Below are positions 8,426-16,694 of a DNA stretch of 64,000 nucleotides, one piece after another. Made by a program: the position numbers and the translations under genes. Position 1 is the stretch's first letter. Every line of letters starts with the position of its first letter. Origin of the DNA: Klebsiella pneumoniae (GTDB lineage Bacteria; Verrucomicrobiota; Verrucomicrobiia; Limisphaerales; SXTU01); NCBI GenBank assembly GCA_943330855.2, contig CALQJI020000018.1, positions 1-64,000 of the forward strand, read 5' to 3'. The notes below the pieces were generated by a model, which saw nothing but the letters and a program-made list of their open reading frames with translations, did not search any database and was not told the DNA's origin.

Positions 8426-8767
8426 TTAGCGCCAGACGCGTTTCCACTCCTTGAGCTTCCCATCAGCGGCGAAGGTGAGTTGCAGCCAGCGGTCGGGGCC
8501 GCGAGTGCCTTCGGTGCGCAGGACGCGGCCGTCGGGGAAGGAGTGGTAGTTGGCGTTGCTGGTGCCGCGCACGGCGAGCCATTCGGACACGCGGGTGCCG
8601 TCGGTGAGCACGGCGGTTTTATCCGGTGGCCCCAGTTCCTTCACGGTGGCGTCGAAGGTCTGGCTGCCCACGCGCGCGGCCCAGTCAATCGTCGGGGGCG
8701 TGACGCAGGCGGTGGCCAGCAAAGTGAGCAGGAGCGTGAGGAGGAGGAGTGGGGCGGTGGGTTTCAT
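8426..8767 (-). CDS. small lipoprotein of unknown function
   Basis: The 113-aa protein has a hydrophobic signal with lipobox LLATAC (Cys at about residue 21), followed by a compact domain with VGSQTFDATVKELGPPDKTA and RTEGTRGPDRWLQLTFAADG. The alternating strands suggest a small beta-rich SmpA/OmlA-like fold, but this is only an impression. Its ATG overlaps the TGA of the recombinase gene by four bases (ATGA), so the two are probably co-transcribed. No catalytic residues are evident. Confidence 0.75.
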   Translation of the reverse strand: MKPTAPLLLLTLLLTLLATACVTPPTIDWAARVGSQTFDATVKELGPPDKTAVLTDGTRVSEWLAVRGTSNANYHSFPDGRVLRTEGTRGPDRWLQLTFAADGKLKEWKRVWR

Positions 8768-9816
8768 GGTGGGGTTCCGGCGCGCGGGTGGGCGGCGGCG
8801 TAGGCTTGTTTTAACCGTTCGGTGGTGACGTGGGTGTAGACCTGTGTGGTGACGAGGTTTCGGTGGCCGAGGAGTTCTTGCACGCTGCGCAGGTCCGCGC
8901 CGTTGTCGAGGAGGTGGGTGGCGAAGCTGTGGCGGAGCTTGTGCGGCGTGAGGCGGGGGTCGAGTCCGGCGGCGAGGAGGTAGCGCTTGAGGTGGCGTTG
9001 CACTTGCGAGGGAGTCACGGGTTCGCTGCCTTCTGCATCCGCGAGAAAGGCTGGCGCGTCCGGGGCGGGTCGCAGCGGCAGGGCTTGCCAGTAGGCGAGA
9101 ATGGCGCGGAGGGCAGGCTCGCCAATGGGCACGAGCCGTTCTTTGCGGCCTTTGCCGCGCACGCGGACGAGGCGCTCGGCCGGGGAGAGGTCTTCGACGC
9201 GCAGGCCGCAGACTTCGCTGACGCGCAGGCCGCAGGAGTAAATGGTCTCGAGCATTGCGGCGTCGCGCAGGAAGGGCAGGGGAGGCACGGGCTGCTCGCG
9301 GGTCTGGCGCTCGCGTTCGAGTTCGCGCAGCGGCGCGCGGAGGAGGTCGTCCGCCTGTTTCACGGTGAGGAACTTGGGCAGGCGGCGCTCGGGCTTGGGC
9401 AGGGTGATGTAGCGGATGGGCGAAGTAGCGACGTGCGCCCGGCGGATGAGGAATTTGTAGAAGCTGCGCAGCGCGCTGAAGGTGAGGTGGATGGTGGCGC
9501 GGCTGAGTTTCCGCTGGCTGAGGTGGCGGAGGAAATTGCGGAAGTCATCGCGTTCCAAGCTCGCCCACGGTGGCTGCGCCTGCCGATACCCCTCGTGCCA
9601 ACGGCGGAACTCGGCGAGCGCTTCGGCGTAGTTGCGGTGGGTGTAGTCGGACGCGCCCCGGTCGGTGGCGAGGTGGGCGAGGAACTCCGCGCCCCAAGGG
9701 TCAACGGGTTGCTGAATCGGTTCCGGTGCGCGCACGCAGGAAGAGTAGGGGCGGTCGGTGCGAGGTGCCAGTGGCGACTTCACGATGCGGGCTCCGCTCG
9801 CCCCTGATTGACTCAT
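8764..9816 (-). CDS. xerC: tyrosine recombinase XerC/XerD-like
   Basis: This 350-aa protein has an N-terminal SAM-like core-binding domain (about residues 40-130, HLATDRGASDYTHRNYAEAL). The catalytic domain carries the full R-K-H-R-H-Y set: Arg in SCGLRVSEVCGL, Lys in VRGKGRKERLVP, HKLRHSFATHLL, LGHRN, and the nucleophilic Tyr in VTTQVYTHVT. The length is somewhat above the usual 300 because of an N-terminal extension, so an internal start is possible. Xer recombinases resolve chromosome dimers at dif. Nothing nearby suggests an integron or a prophage, so a housekeeping role is likely. XerC and XerD cannot be separated by eye. Confidence 0.92.
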   Translation of the reverse strand: MSQSGASGARIVKSPLAPRTDRPYSSCVRAPEPIQQPVDPWGAEFLAHLATDRGASDYTHRNYAEALAEFRRWHEGYRQAQPPWASLERDDFRNFLRHLSQRKLSRATIHLTFSALRSFYKFLIRRAHVATSPIRYITLPKPERRLPKFLTVKQADDLLRAPLRELERERQTREQPVPPLPFLRDAAMLETIYSCGLRVSEVCGLRVEDLSPAERLVRVRGKGRKERLVPIGEPALRAILAYWQALPLRPAPDAPAFLADAEGSEPVTPSQVQRHLKRYLLAAGLDPRLTPHKLRHSFATHLLDNGADLRSVQELLGHRNLVTTQVYTHVTTERLKQAYAAAHPRAGTPP

Positions 9817-9881
9817 GGCGAAGTATTACCGAGAGCGGAGGACCGTCAGGTCTTCGTTCAATTTCCACTCTCCCCTGACGT

Positions 9882-11045
9882 TCACACGGACTTCAGCGCC
9901 GCTATCACCGGGAGGCGGGAGGCTCGCAGGGCGGGGAGGAAGCTGCCGATCACGCCGACGATTACGGCGAAGAGCATTCCCTTCGCTGCTAGGGCGGGGG
10001 TGATTTGAAATTGGAAGACGGTTTCCGAAAAGGACTCGAAGCTGATGGTGCCCGTGGAGTAGCCGTGCATCGGTAGGGCGAGCGCGCAGCCGAGCAGGCC
10101 ACCGATGAGGGCGAGGAACGCGCCTTCGATGAGAAATCCGGCGAGGATGCTGCGTCGTCGGTAGCCTAGCACCCGCAGTGTGCCGATCTCGCGCGTGCGC
10201 GCGCCGACGCTGGCATACATGGTGTTCATCGCGGCGAAGACGGCACCGATGGACATGGCGGTGGCGAGGAAGTTGCCGAGGTATTTAATGGGCAGGGCGG
10301 TCATGGTCTGGGAGGCGTAGTAGGCGGTTTCCTTCAGCGCGCGGAGCGGTAGGCGTTTCTCGGCTTCGAGACGATTGTTGAGGGCCACTGCGGCCGCGTC
10401 GTTGCGCGCGCGGACCAGCACGCTGGAATAATAGTCGCGGTCGAAGATGCTGCGGCACTCGTCGGCGTCCATCCACAGCTCGGAGTCGAACGCGCTGCTG
10501 CCGCCGTCGGTCAGGCCCACGACGGTCAGGTCTTGCCCCGCCGAGCGGAAGGTGCCGCCGATCTCCAGGTTCGCAAAGCGTCGCGCGAGCCGGCGGCTGG
10601 CGACGACCTCGCGCTTGCCCGACGTGAACCAGCGGCCTTCGACGAGGGTGACTTGGGGGCGTAGTTGCATTCCCACAGGCGAGATGCCGCGCACGAGGAC
10701 ATTGGCTTCGCCGTTGTCGCCGCGTCGGGGGAGGTTGATGAGGACGAGCACGTCGGCGGTGAGCAGCAGGCGCCCGGAGTCGTCGCGGGCGATCTCTTCC
10801 CAATACTGCATGAGGCGGACTTGTTCGCGGGTGATCTGGCTGCTGGATTCTGCGGTGGAGCCTTTGCGGACGACCATGACGTTGCGGGGGTCGCCGGTGT
10901 TGCCGCTGGATTTTTCGAGGCCGATGGCGAGGGACTGGAGGAGGACATAGACGGCGACGACGAGCGCGACGCCAAGGATGGTGGCGAGGGTGGAGCGCCA
11001 GCGGACGAGGACGTTGCGGAAGTTGTATCTGAGCGGCAGAGCCAC
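9882..11045 (-). CDS. FtsX/MacB-type ABC transporter permease
   Basis: The 387-aa protein has one N-terminal membrane helix (RSTLATILGVALVVAVYVLL), a periplasmic MacB-like domain of about 200 residues, and three C-terminal helices with the FtsX-domain hallmark TREIGTLRVLGYRRRSILAG. It ends LPALRASRLPVIAALKSV, typical of LolC/MacB/FtsX permeases that act on lipoproteins or export substrates. The frame is open upstream, but that part reads a repeat; the GTG at 11045 puts the first helix at residues 15-35 and is preferred. No ATPase partner is adjacent, so it must work with a subunit encoded elsewhere. Confidence 0.85.
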   Translation of the reverse strand: MALPLRYNFRNVLVRWRSTLATILGVALVVAVYVLLQSLAIGLEKSSGNTGDPRNVMVVRKGSTAESSSQITREQVRLMQYWEEIARDDSGRLLLTADVLVLINLPRRGDNGEANVLVRGISPVGMQLRPQVTLVEGRWFTSGKREVVASRRLARRFANLEIGGTFRSAGQDLTVVGLTDGGSSAFDSELWMDADECRSIFDRDYYSSVLVRARNDAAAVALNNRLEAEKRLPLRALKETAYYASQTMTALPIKYLGNFLATAMSIGAVFAAMNTMYASVGARTREIGTLRVLGYRRRSILAGFLIEGAFLALIGGLLGCALALPMHGYSTGTISFESFSETVFQFQITPALAAKGMLFAVIVGVIGSFLPALRASRLPVIAALKSV

Positions 11046-11123
11046 GTGGGCAGGTTCTGGGTTTGGAGTGGTGGGTTCAAGGTTGAACCTGAATTCGGCA
11101 GTTGAAACGGGAGGCGATTGAAC

Positions 11124-11240
11124 AGCCACGGAAGAAACACGAACCGAACACGGATTTCTCCTGACACAACCACACTCGCAGCCGCGTGAGGGCTGCAACG
11201 GGGAGCGTTGACCGCGTTTATCCGTGTTCATTCCGTGGCT
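11124..11240. repeat. intergenic palindrome with tandem arms (TCCGTG type)
   Basis: The left arm (11124-11154, AGCCACGGAAGAAACACGAA...) and the right arm (11221-11240, TCCGTGTTCATTCCGTGGCT) are imperfect inverted repeats. Each contains two or three TCCGTG-like units. The element lies between the divergent permease and peptidase genes, where promoters of both must also lie. It belongs with the elements at 31960, 33508 and 33966. Confidence 0.7.
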
Positions 11241-11322
11241 GAACTGCCGTTTTTTGGTTGAAGAGGCGCGTCCGCTTTCCACTTGGAGCTGGGCCACGTC
11301 CTGATTAGCCTTGCGCCACATT

Positions 11323-12432
11323 ATGACTGACCCGCGTTTCGCCAAGCTCGCCGAACTCCTCGTCAACCACTCCACTGAGTTGCAGCCGGGGGAGAATATC
11401 CTGCTCGACATGATCGACATCCCTGACGAGTTCACCGTGGAGCTGATGCGCGCGGTGCGGGCGGCGGGCGCGACACCGATCGTCGAGGTGCGCCACAGCC
11501 GCATCACGCGCGAGGTGCTGATGGAAACGGACGAGAAGCACGCCAAGCTCATCCACGACATCGAGTTGGGCCGCATGAAGAAGATGCAGGCCTACATCGC
11601 CATCCGCGGCGCGCACAACGCGACCGAGTCCGCCGACGTGCCGTCCGAGAAGCAGGCCCTCTACTCCAAGAGCTTGCGGCCGGTGCAGAATTATCGCGTG
11701 AACAAGACCAAGTGGTGCGTGCTCCGCTGGCCCACGCCCAGCATGGCGCAGTCGGCGAATATGAGCACGGAGGCGTTCGAGAACTTTTACTTCGATGTCT
11801 GCACGATGGATTACCGGAAGATGGGGAAGGCGATGATTCCGCTGGAGAAGCGCATGGCGACCGCCGACCGCGTGCGCATCACCGGCCCCGGCACGGACCT
11901 GACTTTCAGCATCAAGGGCATCGGCGCGCGCAAGTGCGGGGGCCTGCGCAACATCCCCGACGGCGAGTGCTTCTCGTGTCCGGTCAAGACGAGCGTCAAC
12001 GGCGTCATTCAATACAACACGCCCACGCTCTACAGCGGCACGAAGTTCGAGAATATCCGGCTGGAGTTCAAAGACGGCAAGGTGATCAAGGCCAACGGCT
12101 CCAACGAGAAACGCCTCAACGAGATTCTCGATACCGATGCGGGCGCGCGCTACGTGGGTGAGTTTGCGCTGGGCTTCAACCCCTACATCCAGTCGCCGAT
12201 GTGCGACATTCTCTTCGACGAGAAAATCGCCGGCTCGCTGCACTTCACGCCCGGCCAGGCGTATGAGGATTGCGACAATGGCAACCGCTCCGCCGTCCAC
12301 TGGGACATGGTGCTCATCCAGCGCAAGGACTGGGGCGGCGGTGAGGTGTGGTTCGATGACCAGCTCATCCGCAAGGACGGCCTCTTCGTGCCAAAAGACT
12401 TGCAGCCGCTGAATCCCGAGCACCTCCGCTAG
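11323..12432 (+). CDS. M29-family aminopeptidase
   Basis: The 369-aa product matches the thermophilic aminopeptidase family M29 (AmpS/PepS/aminopeptidase T), cobalt- or zinc-dependent enzymes that trim N-terminal residues in the cytosol. Visible marks are FAKLAELLVNHSTELQPGEN at the N-terminus, the central MATADRVRITGPGTDLTF, the metal-site segment IPDGECFSCPVKTSVNG and the later GEFALGFNP and DCDNGNRSAVHWDMV. The metal ligands of the family (Glu, Glu, His, Tyr, His, Asp) fall in these blocks. A TTG at 11311 is an alternative start. A receiver gene follows 10 bp downstream. Confidence 0.9.
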   Translation: MTDPRFAKLAELLVNHSTELQPGENILLDMIDIPDEFTVELMRAVRAAGATPIVEVRHSRITREVLMETDEKHAKLIHDIELGRMKKMQAYIAIRGAHNATESADVPSEKQALYSKSLRPVQNYRVNKTKWCVLRWPTPSMAQSANMSTEAFENFYFDVCTMDYRKMGKAMIPLEKRMATADRVRITGPGTDLTFSIKGIGARKCGGLRNIPDGECFSCPVKTSVNGVIQYNTPTLYSGTKFENIRLEFKDGKVIKANGSNEKRLNEILDTDAGARYVGEFALGFNPYIQSPMCDILFDEKIAGSLHFTPGQAYEDCDNGNRSAVHWDMVLIQRKDWGGGEVWFDDQLIRKDGLFVPKDLQPLNPEHLR

Positions 12433-12442
12433 TCCTCTCCCC

Positions 12443-12943
12443 ATGACCCCGGACAAAAGCCTTGTCAGTCCCGATGCTGAATTTGCATCGCGCGGGGAAA
12501 CCATCCTGCTGGTAGACGACCATCCGGTCATCCTCGAGGGCGTGGGCGAGATGCTGCGCCGCTACCGGTATTCCGTCCTCCTCGCCTCCAACGCCGTCGA
12601 GGCACTCGCCTTCTGGCGCAAGTATCGTGACTCGCTCCAGGCCATTGTCTCCGACTACCACCTCGGTCGCGGGCGCACGGGCATTTCCCTCCTGCGGGAG
12701 ATCAACGTGGCCCAGCCCAGCCTGCTGACGGTTCTCACCACCGCGAGCGTGACTCCGGATGTGATGCTCGAACTGGAGCGCACTTCCACCATCCAGTGCC
12801 TGCCCAAGCCGTATCATTACCAGCAACTCCTCCGACTGCTGCGTGGTGGCTTAGACGCCGGGCCGACTCGGCGGCTGGCGGCACAGCGGAACAAGGTTGA
12901 CCCCTACCGTCCGGAGCCGCCCAGTAACCGCACCGAGCGGTAG
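12443..12943 (+). CDS. stand-alone response-regulator receiver protein
   Basis: The 166-aa protein is a single CheY-like receiver domain: acidic pocket ETILLVDDHPVIL, phospho-accepting Asp in IVSDYHLG, the Thr/Ser switch in LLTVLTTAS, and the conserved Lys in CLPKPYHYQQ. There is no DNA-binding output domain; the tail is basic and proline-rich (about residues 138-166). It probably relays or competes for phosphate with an unlinked kinase. It lies 10 bp downstream of the M29 peptidase gene, so the two are likely co-transcribed, although a functional link is not obvious. Confidence 0.88.
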   Translation: MTPDKSLVSPDAEFASRGETILLVDDHPVILEGVGEMLRRYRYSVLLASNAVEALAFWRKYRDSLQAIVSDYHLGRGRTGISLLREINVAQPSLLTVLTTASVTPDVMLELERTSTIQCLPKPYHYQQLLRLLRGGLDAGPTRRLAAQRNKVDPYRPEPPSNRTER

Positions 12944-13021
12944 TGGCTGAAAGTCGCAACGGCAACTGACACGCGGGAGACGTTGAACGCGCAACTCCAG
13001 TTCGCCGTCCGATGCAGCCGT

Positions 13022-15802
13022 ATGTTTTCCCGACTCTGTTCGCTCGCGCTGCTGATCCTCTCCCTCTTCTCCCTCCGCGCTGCCGACGCGCCGCCCGTGG
13101 ACCTCGGGGCGGTGCGCGAGGAGCGGGTCATGATTCCCATGCGCGATGGCCAGCGGCTCTCGGCGTGGCTCTACCATCCGCCCGGCAAAGGGCCGTGGCC
13201 GGCGGTCTTCGAGCAGCGCTACGCGGACATCCACTCCGCCGGCTCGCGCAAGGCGGCGGCGAAGTTTGCGGAAGGCGGCTTCGTCATCGCGCTTGTCAAC
13301 TATCGTGGCACGCACCTCTCCGAGGGCAAGTGGCAGGGCTACCGGGCGCTCGCGTGGGGGGAACTGAAGGATGGCTTCGATACCTGTGAGTGGCTGGCCG
13401 CGCAGCCGTGGTGCACGGGCAAGATTGGCACCTACGGCGGTTCGCAGGCCGGCTACGCGCAGAACTTCCTCGCCATCACCCAGCCGCCGCACCTGGTCGC
13501 GCAATACATGACCGACACCGGCTTGAGCCTCTACCAGGAGGGCTACCGCATCGGCGGCGTGACGCGGCCCGAGCGCTTCAAGACGATGGGTAAGGTCGCG
13601 CGCGTGCCTGAGCACAACGACGCGTTGCTCAAAGAGTGGTTCGCGCACCCGCACTACGACAGCTACTGGCGCGATGAGGATTGCTCGCTGCACTTCCCGA
13701 AGATGAACGTCCCCGCCTTCACCATCGGGAGCTGGTATGACTTTATGTGCCAAGGCTCCGTGATGAGCTTCATCGGGCGGCAGCATCAGGCGGGGCCGAA
13801 CTCGCGCGGGCAGCAGCAGCTCATCATCGGGCCCTGGCTCCACGGCGGGTATCCGAAGTCGAACCAGATTGCGGAGATGACCTACCCGACCAACGCCTTC
13901 TTCGACGTGTATGCCCACATGACGACTTGGTTCAACCACCACCTCAAGGGCACGAACAACGGCGTGATGCAGGCCCCCACGGTGAAGTATTACGTCATGG
14001 GCGCGACCGGTGAAACCAACGCACCGGGCAACGTCTGGCGCACCGCGCTGGACTGGCCGCCGCACGCGACCCCGCAAAACTTCTTCCTCAATGAGAACGG
14101 CCGCCTCTCCACCGCCGCGCCCACCGTCGCGAAGTCCGCTACCAGCTACGTCAGCGACCCGTTCCACCCGATGAGCATCCCTGGCGCGGGTTTTCCCGGG
14201 GCCAAGGACGCGCGGCCCTTCGAGTCGCAGGCCGAGGTGCGCACGTTCACCACCGAGCCGCTGGCTGAACCCGTCGAGTGGACCGGCCTCGTGAAGGTGG
14301 AGCTGTGGGTGAGCAGCACCGCGCGCGATACCGACTTCCTCGTGCGCGTGAGTGACGTGTATCCCGACGGTCGCTCGATGCTGCTGATGGATTACCCGCG
14401 TCGCGCCCGCTACCGCGAGGGCTTCGACCACGAGAAGCTGCTGAAGCCCGGCGAGCCAGCGCTGCTCGCCTTCGACGTGGGCTGGACGAGCATCATCTTC
14501 AACCGGGGTCATCGCATCCGCGTGACCGTCGCCAGCACCGGCGCGCCGCTCTACGAGCCGAACCCGCAGTCCGGTGGCCCGCAGACCATCGAATTCCCCA
14601 AGGACGCGAAGGTCGCGACCAACACCGTCCACCACAGCCGCGCGCTCGCCTCGCGCATCATCGCGCCGACGCCTTCGAAGGACGCGCCCGCCGTGCGGGC
14701 AGTGCTGCGAGCGCAAGTGGAAGGCAAGGCCGCCGACATCGCCGCGCAGTTAAACCAGATTGCCGACGCGCAGCTCCGTGACCGCGTGCGGAAGGAGCTC
14801 CCCGCTCTGCAAAGTGCCTTGGCCTTCCGCGCCCAAGCGCAGGCCGTGGACGCTGCCACGAAGGAAGCCGGCGGCTTAACTGTGTGGTCGCCCGGAGCCC
14901 CCGCATGGCTCGTGGATCTCGCGGGCGACGAAGTGCTCGCGCCCTTCCGCACCCTCGTCTCGGCGAACCTCTACAACGGCAACAACCCGCTCAAGGGCAA
15001 GGGCGGCTTGAACCTCGCCATCAACGACGAGTGGCTCGCGCGGGTGGCCGGCCTCACCACCTTGACCAATCTCGACGTGGCGAACTGCGATGTGCGCGGG
15101 CCGGGGCTGAAGCACATCGGCACGCTGAAGAACTTGGAGCGGCTGAACTTCACCCTCACTCCGCTCACCGACCTGCACCTCAAGCACCTCGCCGGTCTCA
15201 CCAAGCTGCGCGTCTTCTCGTTCGCCTCCGCCAAGTGCACTGGCGAAGGCTTCGCGCACCTCGGCGCGTTGCAGGCCGTGGAGAACCTGAACTTCCACTA
15301 CACGCCCGTGAACGACGCCGGGCTGAAGGAGATTGCGCGGCTCCAGCACTTGGAGCGGCTGGAGATAGTCCACACGCACTTCACCGACGCGGGCGCGCTG
15401 CACCTGTCCAAGCTCACCTCGCTACGCCGCCTGCAAATCGGCAGCCAGGACGCGACGGGGGCGGCCGTCGCGAGCCTCGTCGCGTTGAAGGACCTCCGCG
15501 AGCTGGACCTCAGCGACAAACAAGCCTCGACCGAAGGCGCGAAGTGGGCCGGCCTCATCCCCAGCCTCCGCGTGCTGCGCATCTCCGGCGGAGCCATCAA
15601 GGACGAAGGCGTCCGTCACCTTGCGAACCTGCCGCAGCTCGAAACCCTGCTCATCGCCGGCACGCAAATCACCGACGCCGGGCTGGAGTCGTTGGCGCGG
15701 GTGAAGTCGCTGCGTCACCTCGACATCAAGGGCAACAAGGTGAGCGACGAGGCCGTGGCGAAGCTTCAAGCGGCTATTCCGGGGCTGAACGTGGTGCGGT
15801 GA
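13022..15802 (+). CDS. secreted CocE/NonD-type alpha/beta hydrolase fused to leucine-rich repeats
   Basis: The 926-aa protein starts with a signal peptide (MFSRLCSLALLILSLFSLRA). Residues about 30-330 form an X-Pro dipeptidyl-peptidase/CocE-type hydrolase: RDGQRLSAWLYHP, the nucleophile elbow GTYGGSQAGY, a likely catalytic Asp in IGSWYDFM and His in GPWLHGGY. The C-terminal jelly-roll of that family follows (about 400-560, GHRIRVTVASTGAPLYEPNP). Residues about 660-926 are ten or so LRR units such as LTTLTNLDVANCDVRGPGLK. CocE relatives cleave esters or acyl-peptide bonds. The LRR tail is not part of the standard family and suggests a binding role. A TTG 13 codons upstream is an unlikely start. 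Confidence 0.9.
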   Translation: MFSRLCSLALLILSLFSLRAADAPPVDLGAVREERVMIPMRDGQRLSAWLYHPPGKGPWPAVFEQRYADIHSAGSRKAAAKFAEGGFVIALVNYRGTHLSEGKWQGYRALAWGELKDGFDTCEWLAAQPWCTGKIGTYGGSQAGYAQNFLAITQPPHLVAQYMTDTGLSLYQEGYRIGGVTRPERFKTMGKVARVPEHNDALLKEWFAHPHYDSYWRDEDCSLHFPKMNVPAFTIGSWYDFMCQGSVMSFIGRQHQAGPNSRGQQQLIIGPWLHGGYPKSNQIAEMTYPTNAFFDVYAHMTTWFNHHLKGTNNGVMQAPTVKYYVMGATGETNAPGNVWRTALDWPPHATPQNFFLNENGRLSTAAPTVAKSATSYVSDPFHPMSIPGAGFPGAKDARPFESQAEVRTFTTEPLAEPVEWTGLVKVELWVSSTARDTDFLVRVSDVYPDGRSMLLMDYPRRARYREGFDHEKLLKPGEPALLAFDVGWTSIIFNRGHRIRVTVASTGAPLYEPNPQSGGPQTIEFPKDAKVATNTVHHSRALASRIIAPTPSKDAPAVRAVLRAQVEGKAADIAAQLNQIADAQLRDRVRKELPALQSALAFRAQAQAVDAATKEAGGLTVWSPGAPAWLVDLAGDEVLAPFRTLVSANLYNGNNPLKGKGGLNLAINDEWLARVAGLTTLTNLDVANCDVRGPGLKHIGTLKNLERLNFTLTPLTDLHLKHLAGLTKLRVFSFASAKCTGEGFAHLGALQAVENLNFHYTPVNDAGLKEIARLQHLERLEIVHTHFTDAGALHLSKLTSLRRLQIGSQDATGAAVASLVALKDLRELDLSDKQASTEGAKWAGLIPSLRVLRISGGAIKDEGVRHLANLPQLETLLIAGTQITDAGLESLARVKSLRHLDIKGNKVSDEAVAKLQAAIPGLNVVR

Positions 15803-15812
15803 CCCGTCTGCC

Positions 15813-15879
15813 GTAGTCGCAACCTTTAGGTTGCGAATCAGCAGCCCTTTGCGAAGCGCAGGCTAAAGCCTGCGACTAC
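15813..15879. repeat. inverted pair of GTAGTCGCA REP palindromes
   Basis: Unit one (15813-15836) is GTAG followed by the perfect hairpin TCGCAACCTTTAGGTTGCGA. Unit two (15857-15879) is the reverse orientation with hairpin CGCAGGCTAAAGCCTGCG and GTAG on the other strand. The pair fills the space between two convergent genes and could act as a bidirectional terminator. The TAG stop of the minus-strand epimerase gene (15876-15878) is the TAG of the second GTAG. A third unit is at 58853-58875. Confidence 0.85.
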
Positions 15880-16625
15880 GGGGTCGCAGACAGCATACCC
15901 GCTGGCCACTGCTCGCGCGGCTCCCAGCCGAGCAGTTCTTTCGTCAGCGAGAGGTCGAAGTGCGTCGCCTTGATCGGTCGGCTGGTCGCGTTGAGAGCTG
16001 CGAAGCGGATGGCGAGCGGGGCCTTCACAGCGGCATGGAAGAAGGTGCCGGCATCACCGGGGCTGAGATAAACGTCCCTCGCCCATTCCAGCGCGGCGAA
16101 TTCCTGCTCCTGTCCGGGCCGCGGGCACCAGCCGAGGCGTGCGGCGAGGACGCTCAGGCCGTGCAGCTCCGAGTAGCTCTGGCCGATCGACTCCGCGAAG
16201 ACCTTGGCCGCCGCATACCAGGACCGGGGCGTGAGGGGATCACTGGGGCGAATGGGCGGGCCTCCACGTTCCCGCTGCCACCAGTTCACCTGGCCGCTGC
16301 TGGCGAGGACAAGTCGCTTCGCCCCAGCCAGCCGCGTGGCCTCCATGACGTGGTGCAGACCGATGATGTTGTTGGGCAACAAGTCGGCCATGAAGTCCGC
16401 GTCGTCCGGTGTGGCGGCGAGGTGGATGACGGCGTGCGCGCCCACGGCGGCGCGGCGCACGGCCTCGGCGTCCGTGAGGTTGCCGACGTGCGAGTCGGCG
16501 AGGCCGGGCGTGGGCATGCGGTCGAAGCCCCGCACACTTTCTCCGCGTGCGATGAATTCATGCACGACGGCTTGGCCGACACGGCCTGCGGAGCCGGTGA
16601 TGAGAATGAGTTCGGGTTTGGGCAT
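15876..16625 (-). CDS. NAD-dependent epimerase/dehydratase (extended SDR)
   Basis: This 249-aa enzyme has the Rossmann start LILITGSAGRVGQAVVHEF (the G-x-x-G-x-x-G variant GSAGRVG), VIHLAATPDDADF, the catalytic serine region LVLASSGQVNWW and the YAAAK active-site motif (Tyr, Lys). Length and motifs are closest to uronate dehydrogenase/GalE-like extended SDRs acting on sugars or sugar acids. Asp in GNLTDAEA likely contacts the cofactor. The substrate is unknown. It is convergent with the CocE-LRR gene and its stop lies inside a REP. Confidence 0.88.
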   Translation of the reverse strand: MPKPELILITGSAGRVGQAVVHEFIARGESVRGFDRMPTPGLADSHVGNLTDAEAVRRAAVGAHAVIHLAATPDDADFMADLLPNNIIGLHHVMEATRLAGAKRLVLASSGQVNWWQRERGGPPIRPSDPLTPRSWYAAAKVFAESIGQSYSELHGLSVLAARLGWCPRPGQEQEFAALEWARDVYLSPGDAGTFFHAAVKAPLAIRFAALNATSRPIKATHFDLSLTKELLGWEPREQWPAGMLSATP

Positions 16626-16694
16626 AGGGGGTTATAGAAGAGAGAATCTAGAAGATGCAGGGTGGAAGCCCCTGCTATTTCTGTCGCCTGGCTC

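Noticed and set aside
11305..12531. A 408-codon minus-strand open frame opposite the M29 peptidase
   Set aside because: It shows no family features, and the plus strand is a clear M29 enzyme.
12851..14716. A 621-codon minus-strand open frame opposite the CocE-LRR gene
   Set aside because: It is low-complexity Arg/Gly/Val-rich antisense translation with no motif. The plus strand has complete hydrolase motifs.
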